A DNA stretch of 64,000 nt from Hippophae tibetana (taxonomy: Eukaryota > Streptophyta > Magnoliopsida > Rosales > Elaeagnaceae), in NCBI GenBank assembly GCA_037013495.1, contig CM072807.1, positions 15,441,001-15,505,000 on the forward strand, given 5' to 3'. Position numbers and translations under genes: made by a program. Each line of letters starts with the position of its first letter. Position 1 is the first letter of the stretch. Positions 13,878 through 27,000 of the stretch are shown here, piece after piece. Below the pieces are notes generated by a model. It was not told where the DNA came from. It made no database searches and saw only the letters and a list, made by a program, of their open reading frames with translations.

Positions 13878-14638
13878 CTAGGGGTGGTAATTTGTGCTCC
13901 AGTTTGATTATCCAAATCGAATATAAATAAAAAAATACGAATTGAATTAAATTTGGGTCTAATTAGGTTTAATTTGGGCTAATTCGGATAACACGAAAAT
14001 AATTAAGGTTGGGTTAGGGTTAACCGGATAACACGAAAAGTAAAAAATAATTATAATTATTGTTATATACTATTAGTATTATTATTTTTTCTATATATTG
14101 GGTCTGCTAGTTCATGTAAAAAAAATTACAGTATTTTTCTTACTATTTTTATTGTAACTTTTTTCGTCTTTATATATTGATTATTCACTTATTAACAATA
14201 ATTATAAATTATCTAATTAACAGCAAACATGATTAGTTATATGAGTATTTTTTAATTTCATTTAAAAATGAGATATGTCACAATTTCTTTTGAATTCATA
14301 GATTATTTCATATAAAGTACTTATGATGAGTTTATTGATTTGTTCATTAGTTTGTCAAATTCGCTTATAATTTTATTATTCTTAACTATTTTTGTAAATA
14401 TATTATGTTATTACTAACCACAATTCATGAAATTCAAATCTAAAATATTCATTTTAATTTCAAGTGATAGTTCTTTAAGTTGTTTTATAATATACTTATG
14501 ACTTTGAAACCTTTTACTTTTTAGTTTTGTAAAAACTTGTTATAATTTTTTTATTTATATGTCTAACGTTTTTAAAATGCATTGAATTTGGTTCAAAGCT
14601 TTTATTATTCTAATTAGATTAAAAATTAACATCTCTAG
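13878..14638. mobile_element. Candidate non-autonomous hAT-like element
   Basis: The left end reads CTAGGGGTGGTAA and the right end reads TTAACATCTCTAG. Its reverse complement matches the left end at 10 of 13 positions, giving short terminal inverted repeats. AGGGGTGG-type termini are typical of plant hAT elements. Just inside the left end is a run of TTTGGGTCTAATTAGG-like words, also common in this group. The flanks (GTTGGAGA left, GTTGAAGC right) resemble a degenerate 8 bp target duplication. No transposase is encoded. Size is about 760 bp. Confidence 0.5.
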
Positions 14639-15119
14639 TTGAAGCACCAAGCTCAATTGTACCTAAGCTGTCTCCACATCTCCACAACTTTCCACAGCAA
14701 CTGTGATCCAAATGAATCGTGCTCTCCTCTAGAGCTCTACTATCACGTGATGTGGAATAATCACCGACGATTCATGTTGTGAAACAACCTAAGATATGTC
14801 AACTCTTGTGCACACCCATATACAAATATGTCTCGGTGTTTAACCAAATTTAATTAAACTCACCCTAAACAAATTGATTGTTGTATTCTTTTGGTTAATA
14901 ATTTTTATCTCAAAACAATATTTAGTCCATAATATTTTAAAAGGTATAATTTAGTTCTTAATCTTTTAAAATTTAATAGTTTTAGTATAATATAACAGTT
15001 TTTGTGAAAAAGGAAGAGATCAAAGTCTATTAAATTGAACTAAAACGGTTAAAATTTAAAAAATTAGAGAATAATTTAAGCATTTTACTCAACTCAGGTT
15101 GAGTGTAGGTCACTTACAA

Positions 15120-15402
15120 ATAACGCAGCCAAGATAATGTAGATTAAGACTTTGGTATCTGAGTTAGGAGTATCTATTTATGGGCTTCCTAAATCAATTT
15201 GTGAAAATGTAAGTGCTTTACACATAGCTAAGAGCCCAATTCACTATAGGACAAAGCATGCATATAGATTGCAACTTTCTAAGAGATCATGTGTTGAACG
15301 TATGGAGCATTCCATATCAGAACATCAATTGAAAAATGTGCTAACAAATCTACTATCATCAACTAATTTTGTGCATTTTAGAAATAAACTTATGGTCTAA
15401 AA
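15120..15402 (+). pseudogene. Ty1/copia RNase H C-terminal remnant
   Basis: The translation shows the end of a copia polyprotein. A LVSELGVSI block is followed by SALHIAKSPIHYRTKHAY, which corresponds to the family's D-N-x-SALHIA...RTKHI region. The tail LSSTNFVHFRNKLMV resembles the usual polyprotein C-terminus. The D-N pair has become E-N (ICENVSALHIA). A TAG at about 15,137 replaces the Trp usually found before LKTL, so the copy is dead. It ends at a TAA and runs into a purine-rich tract and a probable 3' LTR. Everything upstream (gag, INT, RT) is gone. Confidence 0.7.
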
Positions 15403-15423
15403 TAGACCTTAAATTTGAAAGGG

Positions 15424-15689
15424 AATATAAGAATGTATTAAGTTAATGTAAAGTATAAAGTAAGGAGTTTGTTAATAGAGAGTAGTTAACTATCCACGTG
15501 TTATAGTATAATTGGTGCTAGTGATGTATTTAAACTCTACTCATTGATTAACAAAAAGTCATTCATTTCCTGATTTTCTGTTTTCTTATCATTTCATTCT
15601 TCTTTTCTCTTGCGAGTATAGAAGTATTATCATAAACTTATATTCACTTGACAACCTTATTAGCCTTATGCTAACAAGAGATCTCAACA
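15424..15689 (+). mobile_element. Probable 3' LTR of the copia remnant
   Basis: It directly follows the RNase H remnant and a purine-rich tract (TTGAAAGGGAA) that would be the polypurine tract. It contains a run of T/C-rich sequence near 15,590-15,610 and ends near GATCTCAACA, consistent with a CA terminus. The start has lost the canonical TG (reads TATAAG). No second copy was found, so the boundaries are inferred from position only. Confidence 0.45.
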
Positions 15690-18560
15690 ATCAAGTTTAG
15701 GTAATTTGTTGAGTTTATGAGTGTGAATATCACAAAACAGACAAAAGAATTAAAGCCAATTAATAAAATCTTGGTCTAAATTATAAAATTCATTGGGATG
15801 GGTTATTGTCGATATCAATCCATTTTGTTGTTTCAGTTTCATATTTATTGTCAATTTTAATTTTTTTCAAAAACTCTATTAATAAATTTTAATTCACATA
15901 AAAGAAATATATTAAATATAAAAGGAGATTTGAAACGATTTTTAAAATTAATAATATATATGCTGTGTAAAGAAAAAAAAAATATGGTATGACAAAACTC
16001 CACCCACTTCAAAAGGTCGTAGAAGGAAGGAGACTTGAGGCTTCAAAGAAGGTAATCATCATTCTTGCAATTTTATTCATCATTATTAATGATATAATAT
16101 AAAATTGTTAGGTTTTTAGATAATGTGTCCTCTGTAGTAGCTTTTAATTAGTTTTTCAATTTTTATTTGTACTGTAGGAGCTTCTGCTTCTTTCTCGATT
16201 GTTCATTTCTTTTATTTTCAAAATAATTAAGAATCAATTATATGTTTAACAACATTTTTACTTTGTGATTTTAAACGAAAAATTAAAAATTATGTACAAG
16301 TTATATAACCTTTTCATTTTTTGATTTTTTTTCAAAATTTTAAGCCGTTATGATTTTTTTATATTATTTAAAAATTAAAGTTTTTAGTCATTTTTTTACC
16401 GATATCTAATGTTATAAGATTTCATTTATTCTCTAAAACAAATAAAAATAAAAAAATCATAAATCAGAAAAGATTTATAAATACTATTATTCCGTTACTC
16501 TACTTTAATTTTTGCACTTAATATTGTTTTTTTACCCAATTTATTTATTTTTAATATCTTGAAAAATATTTTAAAAAAAACATATATTTATTATATTGTA
16601 AAAAAACATATATTTAACATTTAAGATAAGGATAAACATAAAATTGCACTAATGAGCGATAACTCTACTCACTTAACCATATGTGCCAGTTTTTGTAATC
16701 ATAAAAAAGAAAAAAAAAATCATATGTGGCAGTTTTGAAGCTCCAAATAAAATTCATTTAAAACTCCATGGATTGCACATTTATATTAATGACATGTTTG
16801 GTCCCGCATGTATGATCGTATACTAAATTATATTATAGTTAATTTAAAACGTAATCTGATAAATTTATGAAAAATATTTTAATAAAATAATTAAAAAAGT
16901 ATGAATTTTTTTAATATAAAAATAATTTTATTATAAAAATTTCAATAAATCAATATTTATTTATTTATTTCCTTTTTTTATATTTTAAAATTAAAATAAA
17001 AAATATTATTTTTAATTTGAGAATAAAAAAATTAAGAAAAAAATTTTATAATTAAAAATTCTATTAAGTATTTAGTGCGATTTATATTCATATTTTTTAT
17101 GATAAAATATTGTAAATATTTAGTATGTATGATATCCAACTTCAAAATCACATCATGTTCGGATAACCTTTCAAGAAATTTATATGATTCAAAGTTTTCA
17201 TCAAGGTGTTGGAAAACAACCATTGGTGGTATCTTATTTATAAGTTAAAAGAAAAAAAAACAAATTCAATTATCTTAATTAATATTAAGATGTTATATAT
17301 ATCATTTGTTGTTTCACAATGACTTGATGCATATATATATAAATGCTTTATATGATAATGGTCAAAAAATTATTGTATATGACTTAATTAATACCTTAAT
17401 TGGTTTTAGGATAACTTAATTAATACCTTAGTTGGTTTTAGGATAAGGTCGTAGTTTTGAGACTGGATCTTATACCCAGCCTAGCCTACAAAGGGTAGTT
17501 TTGATCATGTCTCTTAACTTAAAATTTGTTTTTATTTTATTATCAAACTGATTATCTATGTAGTAAACGAGATTACTGTCGCTTCTTCCTGGATAGGTTT
17601 TTTATGGAAAAAAAAAAGAGATCTCACCTTAGATGTCTTATTGTTCAACCCATCAGCTCATCTAAATTAATTTACGTAAGTTAAGTTAAGTTTAATTTGT
17701 TTTTAAATGAGTCGATTTGAGGAGCACACGAATTATCTTATTTACTCTTTTAAAAGTTAAAAGAAAAAAATTATAATTTTATTTATAAATATTACATTTT
17801 ATTATATTTTTGTAAAAATAATAGTATTTTTTAATTACAATATTCTACGATGATATTATTATAATTATACAAATGTTATATTTAACAAAGAAATTTTGTT
17901 AAATGAATTCGCGTGAGTTTTTTCATTTGAGTTCACAATTTAAGTGAGTTAGATTTTTTAATATCACGAGTTCATTAGATCAAATTAAAATAAATATTTA
18001 GATTTATTTGATACTATTAGTTTTTCTTAGTATATTTTTTTAACAATTGAGATTTTATGAAGTTCAACTACGGGACCTTAATTTTTGAGAGATTGATTAA
18101 TCTCTCAAAAAATACATTAATCAATAATTTATTTATACATTTTACTATAATATACTCGTATTTCGTCATTTGTATTTTCGTTGTATTGAAGTTCAGGATA
18201 ATGAATGGGACATTTAATTCATAATGTTCAGGATAATGAAGTAATTAATTGTTGGGTCATTTAATTCATTTACATTATGCCATTTAGATGGTTCCATGTC
18301 ACCGTCACAAAAAAGGAATTTTTCAAAGTGGCAACAGAATAATTTGACACAAAGTAATGTTTTGTTTGAAACAATTAATTAATCTTAATCTTATGAAAAC
18401 ATGAGATTGGGATTGGGGTATTAACGAAATTAAAGAAATTAACAAGATCGATAACATTTGAATCATATATGCAAGCAATTGATGAGAAAAATTATTATAA
18501 TAAGTTATGATATGACACCAAAGTATTCTCTTGGAATCAATTTACAAACCCATATACATG
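15690..18560. other. AT-rich intergenic DNA downstream of the MYB gene
   Basis: No coding sequence was recognised. It contains a 32 bp perfect-spacing tandem duplication at 17,382-17,445 (one mismatch between units). A hairpin with 13 bp perfect arms and a 4 base loop lies at 18,082-18,111. Part of 17,640-18,010 has repeated GAGTT/AACTC words reminiscent of the possible MITE near 6.0-6.5 kb. Confidence 0.6.
17382..17445. repeat. 32 bp tandem duplication
   Basis: The unit starts ACTTAATTAATACCTTA and ends GGTTTTAGGATA. It occurs at 17,382-17,413 and again at 17,414-17,445 with a single A/G difference. No coding context. Confidence 0.9.
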
Positions 18561-18568
18561 CGTGCATA

Positions 18569-19665
18569 CTAATGCCATTTTTGACCAAAGTATGTTGAGT
18601 ATTGATCTTCAAAAGCAAATAAAAAAGAATCTTGAATCATATGATCTCCTCCAAAGTAGGTTTCACAGTCTGATAACACCACTGGATGATCAGGAGGACA
18701 AACAAAAGAGGTGGAGTTCATTTCTCCCATACTTCCACTCTCTGTAGAAACACTACTACTTGTATCAATTCCATAGAAACCCTCTGACGACCCACCTAAC
18801 TGTATTTCAGGGTTGTTGTACGTCTCAACTTGTAAATTTTCAACCCCTGCTTGGAAAAGACTACTTTGACCCGCACCAAACTCAGGATGATGATGATATA
18901 ACATTTGATCCAATTGGGCAGAAGAAATATAATCAATAGTTGAAGTAGGCAGTAGTAGTTGTGGCCGGTTATAAGATGGTCTTTGATCCATAAACGTATC
19001 AGGATATAAAAGAGTGAAGGTTTCAAATTTTTCTTTCTTAATTTCTTGATTTTTATGATCAACAGTACTAGTCAATCTTCGAGATTGTTCTAATTTGAGA
19101 TGTTTGGCAATTAGTTTCTTCTTTAACCTTGTGTTCCAATGGTTCTTTATATCATTATCTGTTCTTCCTGGTAGTTGTGATGCCATAATAGACCACCTAC
19201 GTACGTACACATTTATTCAAAACACATAAGCTTCATTTAAAATTACAAGATCCAGCTAAGTAATTCAATAAAATATAAAAATATATAAATATATATAATT
19301 ACCTGCTTCCAATATTTATATAAAGGTTAGAAATAATATTATCTTCTTCTTGAGAAAAGCAACCACGTTTTATGTTTGGCCGAAGATAATTCAACCATCT
19401 TAGGCGACAGCTCTTCCCACATCTGGTAAGACCTGATGGATGGTGTTTATACAATATTTTTAATTAATTAAGCTATATTTTCATATAATTAATTAATGTG
19501 ACAAAATTAATTAAAATAAAAATTAATACCTATTTTTTGAGGTAAGGCGATCCAGTTGCTACCAGTACCATGTTGGTGAATGTAAGCTTTGAGTTTCGCA
19601 TCTTCTTCAGGAGACCATGGTCCTCTTTTGACGTTAGCTTTATCACAACAAGGAGCTTTCCCCAT
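18569..19665 (-). CDS. R2R3-MYB transcription factor, RAX/MYB36/MYB87-like
   Basis: A DNA-binding R2R3-MYB regulator expected to act in the nucleus. Three exons were reconstructed by hand: 19,530-19,665, 19,303-19,432 and 18,569-19,196. The introns are 97 and 106 bp, all GT-AG, with phases as usual for R2R3-MYB genes, and the protein is 297 aa. It begins [20 protein letters not shown], a start typical of subgroup 14 and its relatives. R2 carries W17, W38 and W58; R3 carries F71, W90 and W109, the normal plant spacing. [20 protein letters not shown] (98-117) ends R3. The C-terminal half is Ser-rich and variable and ends FGQKWH. No clear bHLH-interaction motif is visible in R3. The family includes regulators of axillary meristems (RAX) and of endodermal differentiation (MYB36); which role applies here cannot be told from sequence. 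No frame damage was seen. Confidence 0.93.
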
Positions 19666-19738
19666 TATTGATATTTAATTTCTTTTGAACTTTTTATTTA
19701 GCCTCGATGATAATGATTATGATATAATTAGAGTTAGG

Positions 19739-19781
19739 TTATAGATAGATAGATAGATAGATATAGATATAGAGAGAGAGT
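19739..19781. repeat. TAGA/GA microsatellite in the MYB 5' region
   Basis: A run of TAGA units grading into GATATA and (GA)n, about 75-115 bp upstream of the MYB ATG. On the sense (minus) strand it is a CTCTCTC...ATCTATC pyrimidine-rich tract, as often found in plant 5' leaders or core promoters. It is probably length-polymorphic. A TATA-like stretch (TATTATATTATA on the minus strand) sits just upstream, near 19,781-19,793, but I cannot assign the transcription start. Confidence 0.75.
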
Positions 19782-20039
19782 ATAATATAATAGCATGGAT
19801 AAGGAAAGAGTACATGAAAAGGGGATATCACAGAAATTCAAAAAGGTGGATTGGAAAATGAAGAAAGGATTGCATAGAATAATAGAGAAATTGCAAATGC
19901 CAGAACAGTAGACCAAGGTTTTTTCTTCATTGTCTTTCCTACTACTTCAGAATCTACAACGTGCATTTATCCTCCATCCACCTTCACAAACACACACGCA
20001 CTAGTTCTCTCTCCTCATCTTATCACTGTTTTTTAAAAA

Positions 20040-23000
20040 TAATTATTGTTTAATTTGGATGATTAATTGATGATGATCATGAACCTGGCCCAGCTATGAA
20101 AATGTATAGTGAGGTCTCTGAGGCTTCCCTGTAATTTTGGATGGAAGTACAAATTAAGGATGTGCTTGATACTTTATAGTAAGAAAAGTGTGTTCCATGA
20201 CAATTTTAATTTTAATTTTTGATTTTGATTGATTGATTTATTTATTTATGTATGTTTATAAGGATTTATGATTTTTGTTTTTATTTTTTCAAACAATAAT
20301 CACTTATAAAATATGAGATTTATTTGTTTTCAAATAACAAAATTATTAAGCGAAAATCAAGTTTTATAACTTATATATTGAGTATATAAAAAATAATACT
20401 AAAACCATATGAAAATAAAAAAATTCATAATTCTTTCGATTTAACAACATCAAAAATTAGAAAATGTCATCAACAAACTTATTATTTTTACTTTTCTGAA
20501 AATATAAAAGAAATTTTAATAAAAATATAGTTGATTATTAAAAGTAAATAGAAACCATAAAATCATTAATTAATATCATTATTAAACATGACTTAAAAAT
20601 TATCATTGTTATTAGAATTAAGCCTCCTCTTAAAAATTTGTAGTGGATGATGTACCACGCTATAATTTTCGTAGCATGACGTTTTGATAAATTGTATATG
20701 TGCTTAAAATGAAAGAATCGTTAAAAGAGCAATATCTGATAATGTTTTATCTTTACGTCAAAAAAATTGAAAAATTATATAAAATAACAACTATGTAATT
20801 TATAAAAAATAAAAATAATATTTTAATAGTATTAAATTAAAATTTATAAAAATAAAATAATCTGAATAGTATTGAACTTATTATTTTATCAGAATTTAAT
20901 ATTGAATAAATCTAATTGAATGAGATCTTGGGTTGAAATTTTTTTCTTAAAAATATATAAATTTAATATAAGAATATTATTTTTATAGTAAGAATGAGAT
21001 AGTCGTATAATAACACTTGAGGATATATTACATATTTTTAGTTATTTTTTCTTCAAATTCTAGTTTATTAATTAAAAAATATATTACAAAGATTAATAAT
21101 CACTTACTGAGAAAAAACAATATAATATATAAAACTATCAAAATATATATCTAACTAAAAGATAAACAAACAAACTTATAGACATATAAAGAAAAGTTAT
21201 TATTATAAAAACAACAGTTCAATATTCTGCTTGAAAGATTCTATAATTCATAACTCTAAAACTTAATCAGATAGCTAATGAAAACAACCCCAAATAGCTT
21301 CATCATGTGATTAATAACTATCCCATTTCTAGTGATCCATTGCTTTACCCGATGAAATTTTCATAAGTATGGGTTTTTTTTAGTACCAAACATTTGCTAG
21401 AGATTTTTACAAGTTTTATTCGTGAAGACTCAAAGAGAAAGACAAAGAAAATACCATATAAAGATTCAATAAGATTAATTTCACGTATTGAATATCATAT
21501 GTTAAGTAATAGATCAATTAAATAATACTAAAATTGTAGAATACTTTGAATAAAAATACTTAATCTTGTTAAGGGAAAAATCATAAAGTTTACAAAAATA
21601 AGAGGATGAAAATTAACATTCACTTTATTTTTATAGATACTACCATAAATTATTAGCATATTAATTTTAACCTATATATATACTACTAGTAGAGAATAAA
21701 TTTGAATAATCTTTTTCTTTATAAATCACCTCTATGTAAAAACATACATTTTCCATGTTGCTTGTGATTATTGTTATAAATATCTATTTTTATTTACAAT
21801 AACACAAATAAGTTTTAATTTTATTTTTAAATAAATTAATAAAAAATAGCTACGAAAATATATTTTTAAAATGGAAGTATAAAGCATAATATAATTTTTC
21901 GAGAATCCATAGATTTAGGTATTTGGAAAAATTAGTAACTAATATTAGTGTATAAAAAAGTGTTTCATATTAATTAAGAAAAATATTAATGTAGTGTTTA
22001 TAAGTAATATGATACTTATATTTCGTTGAGGTTAACATTTTAAGATTGAATATTTCATGTTGCTTATACACTACAAAAAATTGATTGTATCAAGCTTTAG
22101 TCGATCATGCTAAAAAACTTTGCGTGTTCACTCTTAAAAATGAATTGACTATCCTTGCAAAGGAGAAAAAAGAAATAAAAAGAAAGACAAGTGATCCAAA
22201 TATAATATAATATAATAAAATAAGTTAAAAATATAAAGTAATGAAATTTACAAGAAACAAACACCCAAAGAGATGGTGAAGATAATGTCACATATTAAAT
22301 AAAAATAACATAACGGTAAAATTTATAAGAATTATGAGTATTTTTATCTACTAATTTGATCTTTTAAGATTGAAATACTTATAAATTTTATAAATTTTCA
22401 CAAAAAAATATAATATAATAGAAGTTTCCAATCTTTTATTAATAAAAACAATTGATCCAATCTTTTAGGCCTCCTTTAAAAGTGAAGCATATTAATTATT
22501 GTTAGATATAAAATATGAAGAATATTCTTTTAAAAAATATATAAATAGTATCTCCTAAAATTCCAAGCAATTACAAAAGTAGTTCATCCTCTCCTTAAAT
22601 TAAATGTTATTTTGTTGATATGAATTTTATTGGTTTTATGTTTATTATTTTGCACTCATGAAAAAAATAAATATTAATGTGCAATAGTAAATATTTCACA
22701 TAAGATTAATAACATATAAAATTGTATATTTTTATATTTATATATTTTTTAATGTTATCTAAAAAATAAATTATTTTTTAAAATTTTAAAAGAACTCTAA
22801 TACGTGTTATTATGTATGCAAAATATAAATAAAATAAATATTAATTTATGTAATATTAACATTTATTCTTTTCAAGTAATACAGTCTTACTTTAAATTCT
22901 ACCAAGTATTATTTGACGGGAAAAAAATGCACGGGTCATTTTAACATGTAATTACTAATGTAGTGTTTAACTTAGTATGTCCAGGTTACATATAGATTAA

Positions 23001-23463
23001 TGGGATGGCAATCATATTGTATTATTATCTCATATTTTTGGTATTAATTTTAAGAAAAATTTATTTGTTAAAATTTTATAATAAATCAAAAATAATATGT
23101 TATAATATTATTGATAAGTATAATCTAATTCACGTAAATATAACTAATAAGAAATTGTCATATCAGTTATGATCATGATATATAATAATACCTTTAATTA
23201 TATTATATTTATACGTTAGTTGACACATAAAAGAGGTAATTAAATTTTTTCATAATTCTTATATATAATACTTAAAATAATAAAACCTTCGAGAACATAG
23301 AAGAAATATTAATCAATTTTGATTAAAAAATTTATCCTTGTGTATCGTGTTTTTATTGTATTATTGTATCTTATTGTATTGGACATTGACACAATTTATA
23401 AAAGTAAAAAAACAAAAGTTTATGCATAGAATTCCATCAATAAATTTCATAGGACATGGTTAA
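20040..23463. other. AT-rich intergenic DNA, no gene seen
   Basis: Extremely AT-rich with dense stops in all frames. A few short ORFs give low-complexity translations only. No retroelement domain, tRNA or terminal repeat was recognised between the MYB promoter and the copia element. Confidence 0.7.
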
Positions 23464-23925
23464 TGTTAGAATATATAAAGAGTCTTTTATTTAAAAAACA
23501 TTAATATATAATATTTATAAGTAATATATGAGATTAACCCCAAGAAGATGGTTGTTCAGGTGGACCACTAGGGGCAACTTGTGATGAGGATAGAAACACT
23601 AGATTAAAAGGTGATTTTGTTAGGCATATAAATAATGTGTAAATTCTCTTAGAGTTAATCAGTCTCATTTTGTTAATGGCTTGTATACTTCCTTAAAGAG
23701 AGTAGTAGTGCATCCAAAAGAGCTATGATAATTCCTTATGTTTACTAGTTTGATAATAGTGAGCAGTGATGGAGTTCTTGTAGTGCATTCAAGGTGTAAA
23801 AGCTTGATCAATAACAATGGTAAACATTCATTGTTGGTAGTTCTTTTTCTAACTGTTTTTATATTGTTTTCTTGCTAGTCTCATGTGTGGCTTTCAAGCC
23901 ATTTTTGTTGGTTTTTTGCTTTACA
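23464..23925 (+). mobile_element. Probable 5' LTR of the copia element
   Basis: It starts TGTTAGAATATA and ends TTTACA, immediately before a primer-binding site. TG...CA ends and length (about 460 bp) suit a copia LTR. No 3' partner exists because the element is cut at 27,436. The start is therefore a best guess; the end is fixed by the PBS. Confidence 0.5.
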
Positions 23926-23928
23926 AAT

Positions 23929-23940
23929 TAGTATCAGAGC
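23929..23940 (+). other. Primer-binding site of the copia element
   Basis: TAGTATCAGAGC differs by one base from TGGTATCAGAGC, the complement of the initiator tRNA-Met 3' end used by most plant copia elements. It lies 3 bases after the probable LTR end and about 80 bases before the gag start. Confidence 0.8.
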
Positions 23941-24019
23941 GTTGCATTTGGGAAGAGTAAGATAAGAGCCATTATTGGATCAAATCTTGATGGGATAATG
24001 ATCAAAGAAGCAAGTCAAT

Positions 24020-27000
24020 AATGGGGACATTGAAGCTCGATATAGAGAGTTTTGATGGCACTAGGGATTTTGAAATTTGGAGGAAGAAAATGAAGGCAAT
24101 TTTGGTGCAATAATAGGTATCAATTGCTTTTGATGAAACTCTAACATTTGTAGAAACCATAACTACTCAAAAGAAGCAAGAAATTATGGATACAACATTC
24201 ACGAGTATCATTCTCAACCTATTTGATGTAGTCTTGCACCAAGTGAATGATATGACAACTGCTTACTAATTGTGGAATAAATTGGAGGATTTTTATTTGA
24301 CAAAGACTTTATCGAACAAGGTCTATCTCAAGAAAAGGTCATTTGGCTACAAAATGGATACCATTGAGACACTTGAATTTTACTTAGATGATTTCAAGAA
24401 AGTCAACATTGAATTTTCAATTGTTGAGGAGGTAGTAAGTGATGGGAATAAAGTAGTCATCTTACTCAGTTCATTGCTTGAAACTTTGATGACATTAGAG
24501 CAACCATTGAATATGGAAGAGAAGATCTAACCATGGGAGTTGTGTTATTTACTCTTAGATCGAAAGAACTTGAAATAAGGTCATCTAATAAGACTATGTC
24601 TAACAATAGTAATACTGGTGGAGATGCTTTGTATTTTAGGGGAATAAATGATAGAAGATATTACAAATCGAAGAAGCCTCAATCAAGATCCAAATCAAAG
24701 TCATCCAAGAAACCTTTCAAATGTTTTATTTGTCACAAACAAGGTCACTTAAAGCATAACTATCAAAAAGGGAAGAAAATATTAAGAGATAAAGATATAG
24801 AGAGTGATGTTGTAGAAGCTTCTATTGTGCTAGAAGGGTATGAAAGTACATAAGCTCTTATAATTGTGAATAGTCACTATAATCAAGATGGGATCTTGGA
24901 CTATGGGTGCTCTTACTATATGACATCACATACTAGTTCATCTTGTATAAACTAGTTTCAGAGTATGTTGCATACATGGGAAATGATAAGGTATGTAAGG
25001 TGGTTGGAATGGGATTTGTGACATTAAAGATGGAAGATGAGACTGAGAGAACCTCGGGAAATGTCAGGCATATACTGGCCTTCAAAAGAAATTTTATATC
25101 ACTAGGTGAACTAGTGATAGATGGTTATATCTCTAAAAGGTATGGTGAGAAGTTGAGGATGAGTAGAGGATCTATGGTGTGTCTCAAAGGAGAATTAAAG
25201 AATGACATATATATGCTTAAGAGTGGAGGTTATGTGCCAATTGTTGTAGTGGATGAACAAGAACATACTTCATAGAGTGTATTGGGGAAGTCTACTAGAG
25301 TGAAGTTTGCAAGGTTAGAGAAGTCTGTAGGTGAGAAACTGTCTTATGTACACTCAGATTTATGGGTTCTACCAAAAGCCATTTTTTGTGCAGTTCCCAT
25401 TATTTCATTACCTTCATAGATGATTTCTCTAGAAAGGCTTGGGTGTACACTCTAAAGACTAAAGATGAAACCCTTGAAAATTTTAAAATTTGGAAGGTGT
25501 AAAATGAGTTACAATCTAGAAAGATTGTGAAATACCTTAGGATAGATAGTGGATTGGAATATTGTAATGGAAATTTTGCTTAATTCTACAAGGAATGTGG
25601 TATCATTATGCATAGGACAGTCACTTACACCCCACAATAGAATGGAGTGGAAGAGAGGTTAAATAAGACTTTACTAGAAAGGGTTAGGTGTTTGTTGATT
25701 AGTATAGGAATACCTAAAATATTTTTGGCTAAAACATTGCACACAATATAGTACTACATTAATAAAAGTCCTTTTAATGTATTGGAATTTAAATCACCAA
25801 AGGATGTGAGGATTGGGAAAATAGTAGCTTACAAAGCTTTGAGGGTATTTGGTTGTGTGGCTTATATACACCAGGGGATGGACAAGTAGAACCAAGGGAT
25901 GGACAAGTAGAACCAAGGGATGTGAAATGCTTCCTTTTGGGGTACCCTGATAATGTAAGGGTTATATGATATGGGATCCAGAGAGTGAAAAATGTGTAAT
26001 AAGTAGAGATGTAGTGTTTAAAGAAGAAGAGATGTATCAGGAGATTCTTAAGAATACTGAGTTGATAAGCACTAAAGCTACAATCAATGATCTTGATTTT
26101 AAAGTGTAGTTGTTACCAAATAACCAACCTATATGTCAGGTTGTGGTAAGGGATGTACCTGAATCAAGTCACACACATTTAGAAGTAGATAGTTTGAGTG
26201 GCTATCAACTGACTTGAGATATAAAAAGAAGGGAAATCAAAATACCATCTAGATATAAAGAGGGTGAGGACACATCATGTAGAGGTGATGAAAACCTAAT
26301 AGCATATTCTTTTAGTGAAGATTTTAAGTTGGAAGATTCTAAACCTCAAAGTTATGAAGTAGCTATCAGTTGTAATAAAGTAGTTATCAGTTGTAGTGAA
26401 GCCAGTAAATGGAAAGATTCAATGGAAGATGAAATGAGTTCACTGGTCAAAAACCAAACTTGGATTCATGTCCTAAGATCTAAAGTGTGAAGATAGTGGT
26501 ATGTAGATGGTTGTATAAGAAGGATGGAGTACTTGGAATTGAATTATCTAAGTACAAATCTAGCTCAGTAGCTATTGGGTTTACACAAAGGGAAGACATA
26601 GATTTTGATGAAATCTTTTCACATATGGTTGAACACACCTCCCTAAGGACCTTGTTATCGATTGTGACATATGGAAACATGGAAATTGAACAATTGGATG
26701 AGAAGACAACTTCCCTCTATAGAAGATTGGAAGAAAAGATCTTTATGGACCAGCCAATAGGGTTTGAAGTTCCTAGTAACATGGTATACCTGCTCAGAAA
26801 ATCACTTTATAGACTTAAATAGTCCTCAAGGTATTAGTATAGGCATTTTGATCAATATTTGAGAAGTGTTTTTTTCCATAAGATTGAATATTATCCATGT
26901 ATATACTTGAGGAATACTGGGAGTAGTAATACAGTTTATCTCCTCTTATATATTGATGATATGCTTATTTCAAGCAAAAGTTATCTTGAGGTGGTGAGGA

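Noticed and set aside
15504..15530. Second tRNA-like A-box (TTATAGTATAATTGGTG)
   Set aside because: No B box at suitable spacing; it lies inside the probable copia LTR.
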